Positions 31,031 through 41,648 of a DNA stretch of 64,000 bases are shown here, in pieces. Made by a program: the position numbers and the translations under genes. How positions within the stretch are numbered: the first letter of the stretch is position 1; every line of letters starts with the position of its first letter. Under the pieces are notes generated by a model. That model did no database searches and was not told the DNA's origin. It was given only the letters and a program-made list of their open reading frames with translations. Source of the stretch: Candidatus Planktophila sp. (GTDB lineage Bacteria > Actinomycetota > Actinomycetes > Nanopelagicales > Nanopelagicaceae); the NCBI GenBank assembly GCA_017858325.1, contig JAFMBT010000004.1:27284-91283 (forward strand), given 5' to 3'.

Positions 31031-32182
31031 ATGGTTGATCTTGGAATTCCATCTGCACCGTTAAAGATTCTCGCACCTCGTCGCAAAACCAATCAATTGA
31101 TGGTCGGCAAAATTGGAGTGGGTAGCGATCACCCGGTAAGCGTTCAATCAATGTGCACAACGCTAACATCCGATGTCAACGCAACGCTGCAACAGATTGC
31201 TGAGTTAACTGCATCAGGGTGTCAGATCGTACGAGTTGCTGTTCCGAGCCAAGATGATGCTGATGCACTCGCTCAGATTGCCAAGAAGTCACAGATCCCG
31301 GTAATTGCCGATATTCACTTCCAACCAAAATATATCTTTGCAGCTATTGATGCCGGATGTGCTGCCGTTCGGGTCAATCCAGGAAATATTAAGCAATTTG
31401 ATGACAAGGTGAAAGAGGTCGCCAAGGCGGCAGGAGATGCGGGAATTCCAATCCGCATTGGTGTCAATGCCGGTTCACTTGATCCACGACTTTTAGCAAA
31501 GTACGGCAAAGCTACTCCAGAGGCTTTGGCAGAATCCGCGCTATGGGAAGCATCACTCTTTGAAGAGCATGGTTTTTCACATATTAAAATCTCAGTCAAG
31601 CACCACGATCCCGTCACTATGGTCAGTGCCTATCGACTCTTGGCAGCGCAGTGCAGCTATCCACTACACCTGGGCGTTACTGAAGCGGGCCCTGCCTTCC
31701 AGGCAACGATTAAATCTGCAACAGCATTTGGAATTTTATTGGCTGAAGGAATTGGCGACACTATTCGCGTATCAATGTCAGCTCCTCCTGTTGAAGAGGT
31801 AAAGGTTGGAATTTCTATCCTTGAATCTCTTAACCTTCGGCAACGTAAGTTAGAGATAGTTTCCTGTCCATCATGTGGGCGTGCACAAGTAGATGTTTAT
31901 ACCTTGGCAGAAAAAGTTCAGGCTGGTCTTGAAGGAATGACAGTTCCCCTGCGCGTTGCTGTTATGGGTTGCGTCGTTAATGGTCCAGGAGAAGCCCGCG
32001 AGGCAGACCTTGGAGTCGCATCAGGAAATGGTAAGGGACAGATATTTGTTAAGGGCGTAGTTATTAAGACAGTGCCTGAGGCGCAGATTGTTGAAACTCT
32101 TATTGAAGAAGCCATGCGCCTTGCTGATGAGATGGAAGCTGCAGGGGTTGCAAGCGGCAAACCGGAAGTTCTCACGCGCTAA
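31031..32182 (+). CDS. ispG: 4-hydroxy-3-methylbut-2-enyl diphosphate synthase (flavodoxin type)
   Basis: IspG reductively converts MEcPP to HMBPP in the MEP pathway using a [4Fe-4S] cluster. The N-terminal TIM barrel starts around [12 protein letters not shown], and the C-terminal cluster domain has [10 protein letters not shown] and [12 protein letters not shown] with the three cysteine ligands. I set the start at ATG 31031 ([10 protein letters not shown]), six residues inside the track frame, because of the -10 box just upstream. That gives 383 residues, normal for the family. Confidence 0.93.
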   Translation: MVDLGIPSAPLKILAPRRKTNQLMVGKIGVGSDHPVSVQSMCTTLTSDVNATLQQIAELTASGCQIVRVAVPSQDDADALAQIAKKSQIPVIADIHFQPKYIFAAIDAGCAAVRVNPGNIKQFDDKVKEVAKAAGDAGIPIRIGVNAGSLDPRLLAKYGKATPEALAESALWEASLFEEHGFSHIKISVKHHDPVTMVSAYRLLAAQCSYPLHLGVTEAGPAFQATIKSATAFGILLAEGIGDTIRVSMSAPPVEEVKVGISILESLNLRQRKLEIVSCPSCGRAQVDVYTLAEKVQAGLEGMTVPLRVAVMGCVVNGPGEAREADLGVASGNGKGQIFVKGVVIKTVPEAQIVETLIEEAMRLADEMEAAGVASGKPEVLTR

Positions 32183-32209
32183 AACTGCAATTTGATCTGA
32201 TCTCTCGGG

Positions 32210-32215
32210 TAGGCT
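32210..32215 (+). promoter_or_regulatory. -10 box of a leaderless proS promoter
   Basis: TAGGCT ends 6 nt before the proS ATG, in the 39-base gap after ispG. No Shine-Dalgarno is visible and the -35 is weak. Confidence 0.5.
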
Positions 32216-32221
32216 CGCCCC

Positions 32222-33952
32222 ATGTTGCGAATGTCTACCCTTTTCCTGCGCACACTCCGTGATGATCCCGCAGATGCAGAGGTTGCAAGTCATCGCCTCT
32301 TAGTTCGTGCGGGATACATTCGCCGGATCGGTGCAGGGATTTATTCGTGGCTTCCACTCGGCGTCATCACACTTCGTAACATCGAACGTGTGATCCGCGA
32401 GGAGATGGATTCGGCAGGATTTCAAGAAGTGCATTTCCCATCTCTCTTACCGCGCGAACCGTATGAAGCCACCCATCGCTGGGAGGAGTACGGCCCATCA
32501 CTTTTTCGACTGCAAGACCGAAAAGGTGCTGACTATCTTCTAGGACCAACGCATGAAGAGATGTTTACCCTCATGGTCAAAGGGGAGTACTCCTCGTATA
32601 AGGATTTGCCGCTATCGATCTACCAAATTCAAACAAAGTTTCGTGATGAGGCCCGCCCACGCAGTGGAATTATCCGCGGTAGAGAATTTGTGATGAAAGA
32701 TTCTTACTCTTTCGATATCGATGATGCTGGATTAGATGTGTCATACGAAAAACACCGTGATGCCTATATCAAAACCTTTGATCGACTTGGGATGAAGTAC
32801 AACATTGTTAGGGCTGTCTCTGGAGCAATGGGTGGATCAAAGTCGGAAGAGTTCTTGGCTCCTTGTCCTACTGGTGAAGATACATATGTGCTATGCCCAT
32901 CGTGTGGTTTTGCTGCAAATGTTGAAGCGATGATCACCAAGGTTGATTCTGTAGATTCTTCTGCAACGCCTGCACTGGAAGAGCTTGATACACCCAATAC
33001 ACCAACGATTGATTCACTAGTTAACCTGCTGAATCAACGCTTTGGTGGTGGATTTACCGCTACTCACACCCTCAAAAATGTAATGGTGATGGCAGATGGC
33101 AAAGCGATAGCAATTCTTGTTCCAGGCGATCGAGAAGTTGATCTCAAACGATTCCAAGAGAATTGTGGCGGAATACATGAGCTTCGCACATTTGAAGATT
33201 CTGATTTTGCACAATTTCCAGGACTTGTAAAAGGATATATAGGACCACAGGATGCAAAATTGCTGGGAATTACAGTGTATGCAGATCCTCGAATCGCGCC
33301 AGGAACTTCCTGGGTAACGGGTGCGAATAAGATCAATCGCCACGCGCGCAATGTCGTTAACGGCAGAGACTTCACACCGGATGCCTATATTGAATCAGCA
33401 GAAGTTCGCGCAGGAGATGCTTGCCCTGAATGTGCAACTGCAGTCGTGATCGATCGCGCAATTGAGATCGGACACATCTTCCAACTTGGTCGAAAATATG
33501 CGCAGTCCCTTTCGCTCACAGTCCTTGACCAGAACGGAAAGTCCCAAGTTGTCACGATGGGCTCTTATGGAATCGGTGTAACCAGAGCAGTCGCCGCAAT
33601 TGCCGAACAGACTTATGACGAGATCGGACTTAACTGGCCAGTTGATCTAGCACCTGCCAAAGTTCATATTGTTGCTACAGGTAAAGATGATCTACCTTTT
33701 GAAACAGCGGAAGCGATTGCTGCTGAACTTGAAGCAATAGGTATCAGCGTGATGCTCGATGATCGCCGTGGGACAAGCCCAGGAGTGAAATTTAAAGATG
33801 CTGAATTGATCGGCAACCCTGTCATCGTTGTTGTTGGTAAATCTTTAGAACAAGGAAATGTAGAGCTTCGGGTTCGTCGCACTGGCGACAAGCAGGAGAT
33901 ACCGCTCTCCGGGGCAGCTCGCGCGATAGCGACTTTAGTAGAGTCGCTTTAA
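32222..33952 (+). CDS. proS: Prolyl-tRNA synthetase (bacterial type with editing insertion)
   Basis: ProRS charges tRNA-Pro. Class II motif 1 starts near [11 protein letters not shown], motif 2 is [17 protein letters not shown], and motif 3 near [13 protein letters not shown]. The ~180-residue editing domain between motifs 2 and 3 ([20 protein letters not shown]) clears mischarged alanine. The anticodon-binding domain closes the 576-residue protein. This insertion-bearing type is the bacterial one. The neighbours are ispG and a permease. Confidence 0.95.
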   Translation: MLRMSTLFLRTLRDDPADAEVASHRLLVRAGYIRRIGAGIYSWLPLGVITLRNIERVIREEMDSAGFQEVHFPSLLPREPYEATHRWEEYGPSLFRLQDRKGADYLLGPTHEEMFTLMVKGEYSSYKDLPLSIYQIQTKFRDEARPRSGIIRGREFVMKDSYSFDIDDAGLDVSYEKHRDAYIKTFDRLGMKYNIVRAVSGAMGGSKSEEFLAPCPTGEDTYVLCPSCGFAANVEAMITKVDSVDSSATPALEELDTPNTPTIDSLVNLLNQRFGGGFTATHTLKNVMVMADGKAIAILVPGDREVDLKRFQENCGGIHELRTFEDSDFAQFPGLVKGYIGPQDAKLLGITVYADPRIAPGTSWVTGANKINRHARNVVNGRDFTPDAYIESAEVRAGDACPECATAVVIDRAIEIGHIFQLGRKYAQSLSLTVLDQNGKSQVVTMGSYGIGVTRAVAAIAEQTYDEIGLNWPVDLAPAKVHIVATGKDDLPFETAEAIAAELEAIGISVMLDDRRGTSPGVKFKDAELIGNPVIVVVGKSLEQGNVELRVRRTGDKQEIPLSGAARAIATLVESL

Positions 33953-33962
33953 AGCCTTCCTT

Positions 33963-34745
33963 GTGTTCTACGAATTAACTCTCACAACGATTGTTTTTCT
34001 GATCTGTGCAGCATTTTGTGCAGGCTTGATCGACTCCATGGCTGGAGGTGGAGGGCTTATCCAATTACCCGCGCTTCTTATTGGTCTACCAAAATTTGAA
34101 GCCGTTGAAGTTCTAGGAACCAATAAACTCACCTCAGTCTTTGGAACAACTGCAGCTACGATTTTGTATCGCCGGGCGATTACCTTTGATTTTCGATTGC
34201 TCTTTGCAATGGCGCTCCCGGCATTTATTGGTTCAATTGCAGGAGCTCAACTGGCATCGACCATTCCGACAAAGGCGCTGCGCCCAATCATCGTGCTTCT
34301 CCTTATTGCTGTTGTTATCTATACATGGAGACGACCCCAGCTAGGTGCGGTTGAATCATTGAAATATTCACCAGCCAGGCAAATTCGGATTGGGGCACTT
34401 GCTGCTGGCCTGATCGGATTCTATGACGGCCTCATTGGGCCAGGAACTGGCTCATTTCTTATTCTTGTTCTTGTCGCTGTCCTTGGCTTTGCATTTCTGA
34501 ACGCATCTGCGATGGCTAAGGTAATCAATCTCTGCACAAACCTTGGTGCGATCATGGTCTTTGGCCTCAACGGTTCCATTTTATGGAAACTTGGTCTCCT
34601 CCTGGCTGTTGCAAATATTGCTGGAGGATTAATTGGAGCAACCCTTGCGATAAGGGGTGGCTCGAGCTTTGTCCGCAAGATATTTTTAGTTATCACAACG
34701 CTACTTATTTTTAAGGTGGGTTTAGACACAATCACAATGTGGTGA
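33963..34745 (+). CDS. TauE/SafE (TSUP) family membrane permease
   Basis: A 260-residue membrane protein with about eight hydrophobic segments. The family's paired repeat is visible as AGLIDSMAGGGGLIQLPAL in the N-terminal half and FYDGLIGPGTGSFLIL in the C-terminal half. TSUP members export or import sulfite, sulfoacetate or other small organic anions; the substrate here is unknown. The GTG start is 10 bases after proS without a Shine-Dalgarno. It ends 47 bases before rimP. Confidence 0.8.
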   Translation: MFYELTLTTIVFLICAAFCAGLIDSMAGGGGLIQLPALLIGLPKFEAVEVLGTNKLTSVFGTTAATILYRRAITFDFRLLFAMALPAFIGSIAGAQLASTIPTKALRPIIVLLLIAVVIYTWRRPQLGAVESLKYSPARQIRIGALAAGLIGFYDGLIGPGTGSFLILVLVAVLGFAFLNASAMAKVINLCTNLGAIMVFGLNGSILWKLGLLLAVANIAGGLIGATLAIRGGSSFVRKIFLVITTLLIFKVGLDTITMW

Positions 34746-34792
34746 TAAATTTAGCCTTACAACTTAACAATAATCGAATAGGTAGAACGACC

Positions 34793-35266
34793 ATGGCACT
34801 TAAAGATCAACTCATCGAACTCTTAACACCTGCAGTTCTTGAAGCCGGGTTCTACTTAGAAGATATTCATATAGCTACCCCAGGAAGTCACCGAATCGTT
34901 ACCTGCATTGTCGACGGTGACTCTTCCCTCAATCTTGATCAAGTAACGTCAGTTTCCCGTGTAATCTCTGAGCTCCTAGATGTAGCGCCATTTATGGGCG
35001 AAACTCCATTTACTCTCGAAGTTACCTCACCCGGCGTTGATCGACCATTGGTGCTTCCTCGCCATTTTGCAAAGAATCATGATCGTCTGCTTAAGGTTAT
35101 CCGCTCAGATGGCAGCGAAGTTATTGGTCGAATCGCATCGAATACAGATGAAAGTGTTACGCTGACTGTGGTCAATAAAAAGGAGAGCCGAACAGAAGTA
35201 GTTGCTCTTGCCGATATCAAACGCGCTCTCGTTGAAATTGAATTTAGCCGTAAGGATGATAAGTAA
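34793..35266 (+). CDS. rimP: Ribosome maturation factor RimP
   Basis: RimP assists maturation of the 30S subunit. The 157-residue protein shows the N-terminal alpha/beta domain ending in FTLEVTSPGVDRPL, the family hallmark, and a C-terminal SH3-like barrel. I use ATG 34793 (MALKDQLIELL), because the GTG at 34739 in the track overlaps the permease gene. A TAGAAC box ends only 4 nt before this ATG, so a leaderless start is possible but tight. The following ATG of nusA adjoins the stop. Confidence 0.88.
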   Translation: MALKDQLIELLTPAVLEAGFYLEDIHIATPGSHRIVTCIVDGDSSLNLDQVTSVSRVISELLDVAPFMGETPFTLEVTSPGVDRPLVLPRHFAKNHDRLLKVIRSDGSEVIGRIASNTDESVTLTVVNKKESRTEVVALADIKRALVEIEFSRKDDK

Positions 35267-36244
35267 ATGCATGTAGATATGCAGGCGCTAGCCGCACTTA
35301 CATCAGAGAAGGCGATGCCGATCGAAGCGTTGATTACAGCAATTGAACTTGGCGTCTTGACTGCTTACAACGAACTCCCAGAGGCCAAGCCTCGAGCCTT
35401 CTCTCGACTTAATCGCGAGACAGGCGATGTTGCAATTCTGATTCCTATCTATAACGAAGAGGGGGAGAGAATTGCTGAGGAGGAAGATTGCCCAGAAGGT
35501 TTTGCTCGTAGCGCTACATCTGCCATTCGTCAGGTAGTCAAGTTTAAAGTTCGTGAAAACAATGATGCAGAGATCGTTGGCGAGTTCACAGGTTCAGTCG
35601 GTGATGTAATTTCAGGTTTAGTTCAACAAGGGCGAGATCCCAAGATGATTAATGTAAACCTCGGGCGGGTAGAAGGGCGAATTCCACCGCAAGAGCAAGT
35701 TCCGGGTGAGGTATATAAACACGGTGATCGAATTAAATGTTTTGTTGTTGAAGTAAAACAAGGGCTCAAGGGACCTGAGATCATGCTTTCACGAAGTCAC
35801 CCAGCGCTAGTAAAGCAACTTTTCTTACTTGAAGTTCCGGAGATTCAAGATCGCATAGTAGAAATTATGGCAGTGGCACGCGAGGCAGGACATCGCACCA
35901 AGATTGCAGTTCGTTCACATCGCGCAGGTGTTTCACCAAAAGGTTCACTGATCGGTCCTATGGGTTCTCGCTCACGTGCTGTGATGGAAGAACTCCACGG
36001 CGAAAAAATCGACATCGTCGATTGGTCTGAAGATCCTGCTGAATTTGTTGCCCATGCACTTGCTCCAGCAAAGGTGACATCTGTTGAAATCGTTGATGAA
36101 CTTGCACGTTCGGCTCGTGTAGTTGTTCCGGACTATCAGCTCTCATTGGCTATTGGAAAAGATGGGCAGAATGCGCGACTGGCTGCGCGCCTGACCGGGT
36201 GGCGTATAGATATTCATCCAGACACACCCATAACTCCCGCGTAA
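35267..36244 (+). CDS. nusA: Transcription termination/antitermination factor NusA
   Basis: NusA binds RNA polymerase and nascent RNA and modulates pausing, termination and rRNA antitermination. The N-terminal polymerase-binding domain covers about the first 110 residues. An S1 domain (GRVEGRIPPQEQVPGE), KH1 (GPMGSRSRAVMEEL) and KH2 (LSLAIGKDGQNARLAARLTGW) follow. At 325 residues it lacks the acidic repeat domains of E. coli NusA, as is normal in actinobacteria. It lies directly after rimP, start fused to the stop. Confidence 0.95.
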   Translation: MHVDMQALAALTSEKAMPIEALITAIELGVLTAYNELPEAKPRAFSRLNRETGDVAILIPIYNEEGERIAEEEDCPEGFARSATSAIRQVVKFKVRENNDAEIVGEFTGSVGDVISGLVQQGRDPKMINVNLGRVEGRIPPQEQVPGEVYKHGDRIKCFVVEVKQGLKGPEIMLSRSHPALVKQLFLLEVPEIQDRIVEIMAVAREAGHRTKIAVRSHRAGVSPKGSLIGPMGSRSRAVMEELHGEKIDIVDWSEDPAEFVAHALAPAKVTSVEIVDELARSARVVVPDYQLSLAIGKDGQNARLAARLTGWRIDIHPDTPITPA

Positions 36245-36281
36245 ACCCAACCTCCGTTTAGGAATTTCCTGCGCCGTTGGC

Positions 36282-36287
36282 TAGACT
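36282..36287 (+). promoter_or_regulatory. -10 box of a leaderless ylxR promoter
   Basis: TAGACT ends 6 nt before the GTG at 36294, with only GCGGGG between. There is no Shine-Dalgarno at usable distance. It gives a second promoter inside the nusA-infB region. Confidence 0.6.
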
Positions 36288-36293
36288 GCGGGG

Positions 36294-36584
36294 GTGGAAC
36301 GAACATGCATTGCATGTCGCGAGAAATACTCTTGGGATAAGCCTGCATCGAGTGAAGCACTTGTTCGGATAGTCAGAGATGGTCTGGTACTTACTCCAGA
36401 TCCAGATCGGATTTCAACCGGACGAGGGGCCTGGATACATAGATCATGTGTAGCCCAAGCCATCGAGAGAAAGTTATTTAGGTCCGCTTTTAAGTGTTCC
36501 GACAATTTCGATCACTCATTACTAGAAGCGTTCATCGCCGATGAACTTAAAGAATTGGATGCGAAAGTTATGAAACTCAAATGA
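36294..36584 (+). CDS. ylxR: YlxR/RnpM family RNA-binding protein (DUF448)
   Basis: A 96-residue basic protein always found between nusA and infB. ERTCIACREKY at the N-terminus and GRGAWIHRSC in the middle are the family signatures. The Bacillus member modulates RNase P, and nucleoid or transcription roles have also been proposed. It starts with a GTG next to a -10 box, so it is probably leaderless. The 73-base gap to infB shows no clear structure. Confidence 0.9.
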   Translation: MERTCIACREKYSWDKPASSEALVRIVRDGLVLTPDPDRISTGRGAWIHRSCVAQAIERKLFRSAFKCSDNFDHSLLEAFIADELKELDAKVMKLK

Positions 36585-36657
36585 GCTCGTCAGAATTATG
36601 AGGTCGTTCAACTAAGGCTCGCATTCACATTCGTATGTGGGCCAAGACAGGAGAAAT

Positions 36658-39348
36658 GTGTCAAAGGTCCGCGTACATGAGTTGGCAAAACAACTCGGCA
36701 TGGAGAGCAAGGAAGTTCTTGCAAAGCTCCAAGAAATGGGCGAATTCGTCCGTTCAGCATCATCAACTGTAGAAGCACCGGTCGTGCGCAAACTTGTCGC
36801 ACTCTATCCAGATGCAAAGCCAGCTGAAGAGAAGAAACCAGTTAAAAAGGCAGCTGCGAAGAAGAGCGCTGCAAAGAGCAAGGTTGATGTTGATCCTGCC
36901 CTCGCCGCTGAATTAGCAGCAGAGCTCGGTGTAGATCTCGATGCAATTAAGGCTCAGCGCGCAGCCGCGGTAATACCAACACCGCCCACATCTGATGCAC
37001 CTGCTACACCAGAGAATTCTGCAGAAGAAATTAAACCGGCACCTCGTCCTGGAAATAATCCCTTTTCTACAGGTGGCGCAGTTCCACGCCCACCTCGTCC
37101 TGGAAATAATCCATTCTCCACCGGTGGTTCAACAAGTGGTGGGCTTCCGCGTCCACCTGCACGTCCGCAAGGTAGCGGAGCACCACGTCCTGGAATGGCA
37201 GGTCCTCGACCAGGTTCAGTGCGACCAGGTTTTGCAGCGCGCCCACAATCACCACGCCCTGCAGGTGCATCAGGTGCACCATCGCAATATCCAACGCGCA
37301 CTGGCACGGGCGCTCCATCAACTGGTGGAAATTATCGTCCAGGCGCACCTTCGGCTGGAGCAACACCAGGTCGTGCACCAAGTGGCACACCAGGTCGCGG
37401 CGGCCCAGGTCGCGGCGGCGCGGCGGGTGCATTTGGAAAGAATGCAAGTAAATCTTCAAAGCGCAAACCTAAATCAAGAAAAGCGTTGCGTGATGAATTC
37501 GACAATATGCAGGCACCAAAACTTGGCGGTGCTGTTGTTCCTCATGGTGATGGAAAAACTCAGGTACGTATGCGCCGTGGTTCATCCCTGGCCGACTTCG
37601 CCGAAAAGATTAATGCAGATCCAGCAGCCCTTGTTGCAGCGCTCTTTCACCTCGGTGAGATGGTTACTGCAACACAGTCTGTCGACGCTGACACATTTGA
37701 AATTCTTGGCGCCCAGCTTGGATATGTGATTGAAGTTGTCTCTCCTGAAGATGAAGATCGTGAACTCTTGCAGGACTTTGATATTGACCTTGCTAAAGAG
37801 ATGGAAGAGCTTGATCCTTCAGAGCTCGTTGCTCGTCCACCAGTTGTCACAGTGATGGGTCACGTTGATCACGGAAAGACAAGCTTGCTTGATGCTATCC
37901 GTAAGACTGAAGTTCTCAAGGGTGAAGCCGGTGGAATCACTCAGCATATTGGCGCATATCAAATTCATCATGATCATGCTGGAGCTAATCGTGCGATTAC
38001 CTTTATCGATACACCAGGTCACGAGGCGTTTACCGCTATGCGTGCACGTGGTGCCAAGGTGACTGATATTGCTGTCCTTGTAGTTGCAGCAGATGATGGA
38101 ATCATGCCGCAGACAATTGAAGCTCTCAATCATGCTCAGGCAGCTGATGTGCCGATTGTTGTCGCAGTAAATAAGATCGATAAGGAAGGGGCGAATCCAG
38201 ATAAGGTCCGCCAGCAACTTACCGAGTACAACTTAATTGCTGAAGAGTACGGCGGAGATACAATCTTCGTAAACGTCTCTGCCAAAGCTAGCCAAGGAAT
38301 TGATCAATTGATTGAATCAATTCTTCTCACAGCAGATGCTGCAATTGATCTTCGCGCTGTGGCAGAAGATGATGCACGAGGCGTTGCAATCGAAGCTCAC
38401 CTTGACCGAGGTCGCGGTCCAGTAGCAACAGTTCTTGTTCAGCGCGGAACATTGCGTGTGGGCGATGCCATTGTTGCCGGCGGTTCATTCGGACGTGTAC
38501 GAGCGATGCTTGATGAAGATGGCCAGAGCGTTGAAGAAGCAGGGCCATCTCGCCCAGTGCAGGTACTTGGATTTACATCCGTCCCAAGTGCTGGTGATAC
38601 CTTCCTTGTTGCAGATGAAGATCGCACTGCCCGTCAGATTGCTGAGAAGCGACAGGCGGCAGAGCGAAACGCGCAACTTGCTAAGGCTCGTAAGAAGGTC
38701 TCTCTGGAAGACTTCATGGAGCAGTCAAAGATCTCCACTCTTAACCTCATTCTCAAGGGTGACGTCTCCGGTTCTGTTGAAGCGCTAGAAGATGCACTTA
38801 TGCAACTTGATGTAGGTGCTGAAGTTGATCTACGTGTGATCCACCGCGGCGTCGGTGCTATCACCAAGAGTGATATTACCTTGGCATCTGCCTCGACTGC
38901 AGTTGTGATTGGTTTTAACGTGAAGCCAGAACCACAGACAGCAATCTTTGCCGATCAAGAAGGTGTTGAAGTTCGCTTCTACTCAGTGATCTACCAGGCA
39001 ATCGAAGAGATTGAGCTCTCACTTAAGGGACTTCTTAAGCCAGAGTTTGAAGAAGCAATCCTTGGTAACGCTGAAGTGCGCGATATCTTCAAATCCTCAA
39101 AGGCTGGAAATATTGCAGGATCAGTCGTACTTGATGGAGTTATCCGCCGAAATGCTAAGGCTCGTCTTCTTCGCAATGGTGAAGTCATCGTTGCAGACCT
39201 CACCATCGATTCACTTAAGCGATTTAAAGATGATGCCACTGAAGTCCGCGAAGGATTTGAGTGCGGTATTGGAGTTGGAAATATCAAAGAGATGGTGGTC
39301 GGAGATACGATCCAGGTCTTTGAAATGCGTGAGAAGAAGCGTGCATAA
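36658..39348 (+). CDS. infB: Translation initiation factor IF-2
   Basis: IF-2 is the GTPase that positions initiator tRNA. It has an N-terminal IF2 helix ([20 protein letters not shown]), a ~230-residue Pro/Gly/Arg-rich linker, a second N domain, then the G domain with GHVDHGKTS near residue 400, DTPGHEAF and NKIDK, and C-terminal domains. I start at GTG 36658, behind AGGAG, not the upstream GTG at 36637. The linker has two near-identical [11 protein letters not shown] blocks 51 bases apart. The length is 896 residues. Confidence 0.95.
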   Translation: MSKVRVHELAKQLGMESKEVLAKLQEMGEFVRSASSTVEAPVVRKLVALYPDAKPAEEKKPVKKAAAKKSAAKSKVDVDPALAAELAAELGVDLDAIKAQRAAAVIPTPPTSDAPATPENSAEEIKPAPRPGNNPFSTGGAVPRPPRPGNNPFSTGGSTSGGLPRPPARPQGSGAPRPGMAGPRPGSVRPGFAARPQSPRPAGASGAPSQYPTRTGTGAPSTGGNYRPGAPSAGATPGRAPSGTPGRGGPGRGGAAGAFGKNASKSSKRKPKSRKALRDEFDNMQAPKLGGAVVPHGDGKTQVRMRRGSSLADFAEKINADPAALVAALFHLGEMVTATQSVDADTFEILGAQLGYVIEVVSPEDEDRELLQDFDIDLAKEMEELDPSELVARPPVVTVMGHVDHGKTSLLDAIRKTEVLKGEAGGITQHIGAYQIHHDHAGANRAITFIDTPGHEAFTAMRARGAKVTDIAVLVVAADDGIMPQTIEALNHAQAADVPIVVAVNKIDKEGANPDKVRQQLTEYNLIAEEYGGDTIFVNVSAKASQGIDQLIESILLTADAAIDLRAVAEDDARGVAIEAHLDRGRGPVATVLVQRGTLRVGDAIVAGGSFGRVRAMLDEDGQSVEEAGPSRPVQVLGFTSVPSAGDTFLVADEDRTARQIAEKRQAAERNAQLAKARKKVSLEDFMEQSKISTLNLILKGDVSGSVEALEDALMQLDVGAEVDLRVIHRGVGAITKSDITLASASTAVVIGFNVKPEPQTAIFADQEGVEVRFYSVIYQAIEEIELSLKGLLKPEFEEAILGNAEVRDIFKSSKAGNIAGSVVLDGVIRRNAKARLLRNGEVIVADLTIDSLKRFKDDATEVREGFECGIGVGNIKEMVVGDTIQVFEMREKKRA
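37041..37127 (+). repeat. Direct repeat in the infB linker (2 copies, 51-base period)
   Basis: Copies at 37041-37076 and 37092-37127 encode [12 protein letters not shown] twice and differ at a few synonymous positions. Divergence at third positions only suggests an old duplication kept by selection on the peptide. It is coding sequence and not a mobile repeat. Confidence 0.75.
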
Positions 39349-39350
39349 AA

Positions 39351-39779
39351 ATGGGCCAATCACATCGCGCACAGAAAGTCTCTGATCGCATTAAGGTCGT
39401 AGTCGCGCAGGTCCTTGAGACAAAGATCAAGGATCCGCGACTGGGCTTTGTCACGGTGACCGATGCACGAGTAACAGGTGATCTACAGAGCGCATCAATT
39501 TTCTATACCGTCTTAGGTGATGAGGATGCGCGCTCGGCGACAGCTGCTGCGCTAGAAAGTGCTAAGGGTGTCATTCGTTCTGCCGTTGGTCGCGATTTAC
39601 AAACTCGCATCACACCATCGATTGAATTTATCGAAGATGGTCTGCCAGAGAGTGCACAGGCAATGGATTCTCTTCTCGATCGTGTTCACGCGTTAGATGC
39701 TGAAGTGGCAAAACTTCGCATGGGAGCAAAGCCAACTGCTGAAGACCCATATAAAGCACCACGCATTATTGAAAATTGA
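39351..39779 (+). CDS. rbfA: Ribosome-binding factor A
   Basis: RbfA binds the 30S subunit during late maturation and helps cold adaptation. The 142-residue protein has the KH-like core with RIKVVVAQVLETKIKDPRLGFVTVTD and the C-terminal LQTRITPSIEFIED. It starts 2 bases after infB and sits before truB, the standard superoperon order. The C-terminal ~25 residues are variable in the family. Confidence 0.94.
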   Translation: MGQSHRAQKVSDRIKVVVAQVLETKIKDPRLGFVTVTDARVTGDLQSASIFYTVLGDEDARSATAAALESAKGVIRSAVGRDLQTRITPSIEFIEDGLPESAQAMDSLLDRVHALDAEVAKLRMGAKPTAEDPYKAPRIIEN

Positions 39780-39795
39780 GTAAATCGGAAATCCA

Positions 39796-40671
39796 ATGAG
39801 TGATGGCTTTCTGATAGTTGATAAAGAGCCTGCGATGACAAGCCATGACGTTGTGGCGATTGGTCGAAAGGCACTTGGAACTCGCAAAGTTGGTCATGCA
39901 GGCACCCTTGATCCGATGGCAACAGGTGTCTTAGTTTTGGGTTTCGGAAATGGCACAAGGCTCTTGCAGTACATCACCGATGGCGATAAATCATATGAAG
40001 CAACAATCGTTCTTGGTGCATCAACAATCACCGATGATCATGAAGGCGAGATCATTAGATCAATTGATGCCAGCACAGTAGATGATGGAGAGATCGTGCG
40101 AGTTCTCCAAGGGATGGTTGGGAGAATTTCTCAGCGTCCATCTTCTGTCTCTGCTGTAAAAGTTGGGGGAGAGCGAGCCTATGATCGGGTGCGCGCAGGT
40201 GAGGTTTTCGAACTCGCTCCTCGTACAATCACAGTTACCTCGCTCAAAATTCTCGCGATCAGACATCTGGAGAGCACCACTGAGGTCGATATCGATGTGA
40301 CGTGTTCTGCTGGAACATTTATCCGAGCAATTGCTCGAGATCTTGGTGATGAACTTACAGTCGGTGGGCACCTTCGTGCACTCAGGCGCACTCGAGTGGC
40401 AGGGTTCGCACTCGATATTGCAACCTCGATCACAGATTTGAAGGCCAAATCATTTACTGCTCTTGATCTCACCGATGTTGCCCGACGCACCTTTGATACC
40501 CGCGAACTTAACGCTGAAGAGGTGCGCGAACTCTCTTTCGGGCGCACACTTTCTGCCTCTGCAACTCAAGAGATTACCGCCGCCATCTCATCTGAGAATA
40601 TTCTGATTGCTCTGCTAAAAAATGAAGGCGATAAGGCCAAACCAGTTGCAGTTTTTGCAGCCGCGCACTGA
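39796..40671 (+). CDS. truB: tRNA pseudouridine-55 synthase
   Basis: TruB makes pseudouridine at position 55 of the T-loop in tRNA. The catalytic aspartate is Asp39 in KVGHAGTLDPMATGVLVLG. Other family blocks are GGERAYDRVRAGE and CSAGTFIRAIARDLGD. The length is 291 residues with a PUA-like C-terminal part shorter than in E. coli. The ribF promoter lies partly within its last codons. Confidence 0.95.
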   Translation: MSDGFLIVDKEPAMTSHDVVAIGRKALGTRKVGHAGTLDPMATGVLVLGFGNGTRLLQYITDGDKSYEATIVLGASTITDDHEGEIIRSIDASTVDDGEIVRVLQGMVGRISQRPSSVSAVKVGGERAYDRVRAGEVFELAPRTITVTSLKILAIRHLESTTEVDIDVTCSAGTFIRAIARDLGDELTVGGHLRALRRTRVAGFALDIATSITDLKAKSFTALDLTDVARRTFDTRELNAEEVRELSFGRTLSASATQEITAAISSENILIALLKNEGDKAKPVAVFAAAH

Positions 40672-40683
40672 TGAGACGATAAT
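40655..40683 (+). promoter_or_regulatory. Leaderless ribF promoter
   Basis: TTGCAG (40655-40660), a 17-nt spacer and GATAAT (40678-40683) precede the ATG at 40690 by 6 nt. The promoter overlaps the truB stop codon. It is one of the best-formed examples of the leaderless arrangement in this window. Confidence 0.75.
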
Positions 40684-40689
40684 AAGACT

Positions 40690-41586
40690 ATGAGCGCCCA
40701 AAAATCTCACGTCGTCGTTATTGGCGTCTTCGATGGAGTTCATAAAGGCCATCAAGGGCTTCTCACTAAGGCGACTTCAATTGCAGATGGGCGCAAGATA
40801 ATCGCACTTACCTTTGATCCGCATCCCACAGCAATCTTTGCTCCTGATCGAGCGCCAACGATGTTAACAACACTCCCTGATCGCATTGAGCTCTTAAAGA
40901 TTCATGGAGCAGATCGCGTGGCGGTACTTAAGTTCACATCAGATTTTGCCGCAATGTCTCCCGCTGATTTTGTCAAGAACATCTTGATCGATCAACTCCA
41001 AGCATCCACTGTCATTGTCGGCAAGAACTTCACCTATGGGTACAAAGCAGCCGGAAATGTTGATTCTTTGGCAGAATCTGGCGCGCTCCATGGCTTTACA
41101 GTTTTAGCTGAAGATTTGAATACAGGTGAAGGTGAAGTGATATCTTCATCGCGAATTCGAAACCTCGTCACCAACGGAAAGGTTGAAGATGCTCGCTTGC
41201 TTCTAGGTCGCCCACATCGCCTTGATGGCATTGTCATTCATGGCGAAAAGCGCGGGCGCGCGATTGGTTATCCCACCGCCAACCTTGGAAATATTCAAGG
41301 ACAAGCGATTCCAGCAGATGGTGTTTATGCAGGTTGGTTGACTGTAGGAATTAATCACTGGCCTGCCGCAATATCAATCGGTACCAACCCAACATTTGCA
41401 GGAGAGAGAGGACGTTCAGTTGAGGCGTATGCCCTCGATCAAGAAGGCTTAGAGCTCTATGATAAAAACGCATCAATTGAATTTGGTTGGTTCTTGCGCC
41501 CTACCTTGAAATTTGACGGACTCGAGTCACTGTTGAAACAGATGAAGATAGATTGCGATCAGGCAAGAAATCTTACTGAGACGTAA
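40690..41586 (+). CDS. ribF: Bifunctional riboflavin kinase / FAD synthetase
   Basis: RibF phosphorylates riboflavin to FMN and adenylates it to FAD. The N-terminal nucleotidyltransferase domain has GVFDGVHKGHQGLL, and the kinase domain has GRAIGYPTANLG and TNPTFAG. The 298 residues are typical. No flavin riboswitch is visible upstream, which fits an enzyme that only processes riboflavin made or imported elsewhere. Its start matches the promoter exactly, with no Shine-Dalgarno. Confidence 0.94.
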   Translation: MSAQKSHVVVIGVFDGVHKGHQGLLTKATSIADGRKIIALTFDPHPTAIFAPDRAPTMLTTLPDRIELLKIHGADRVAVLKFTSDFAAMSPADFVKNILIDQLQASTVIVGKNFTYGYKAAGNVDSLAESGALHGFTVLAEDLNTGEGEVISSSRIRNLVTNGKVEDARLLLGRPHRLDGIVIHGEKRGRAIGYPTANLGNIQGQAIPADGVYAGWLTVGINHWPAAISIGTNPTFAGERGRSVEAYALDQEGLELYDKNASIEFGWFLRPTLKFDGLESLLKQMKIDCDQARNLTET

Positions 41587-41648
41587 TCGCTTATCCCTCA
41601 TTTTTGTGCGTAAATCAGCCTCGATTTCAGCAATGGCCTAGTAGCGGG

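Noticed and set aside
36995-37729. 244-residue plus-strand ORF overlapping the infB linker
   Set aside because: Out-of-frame reading of the repetitive IF-2 linker; the His/Gln/Leu-rich product has no homology that I recognise.
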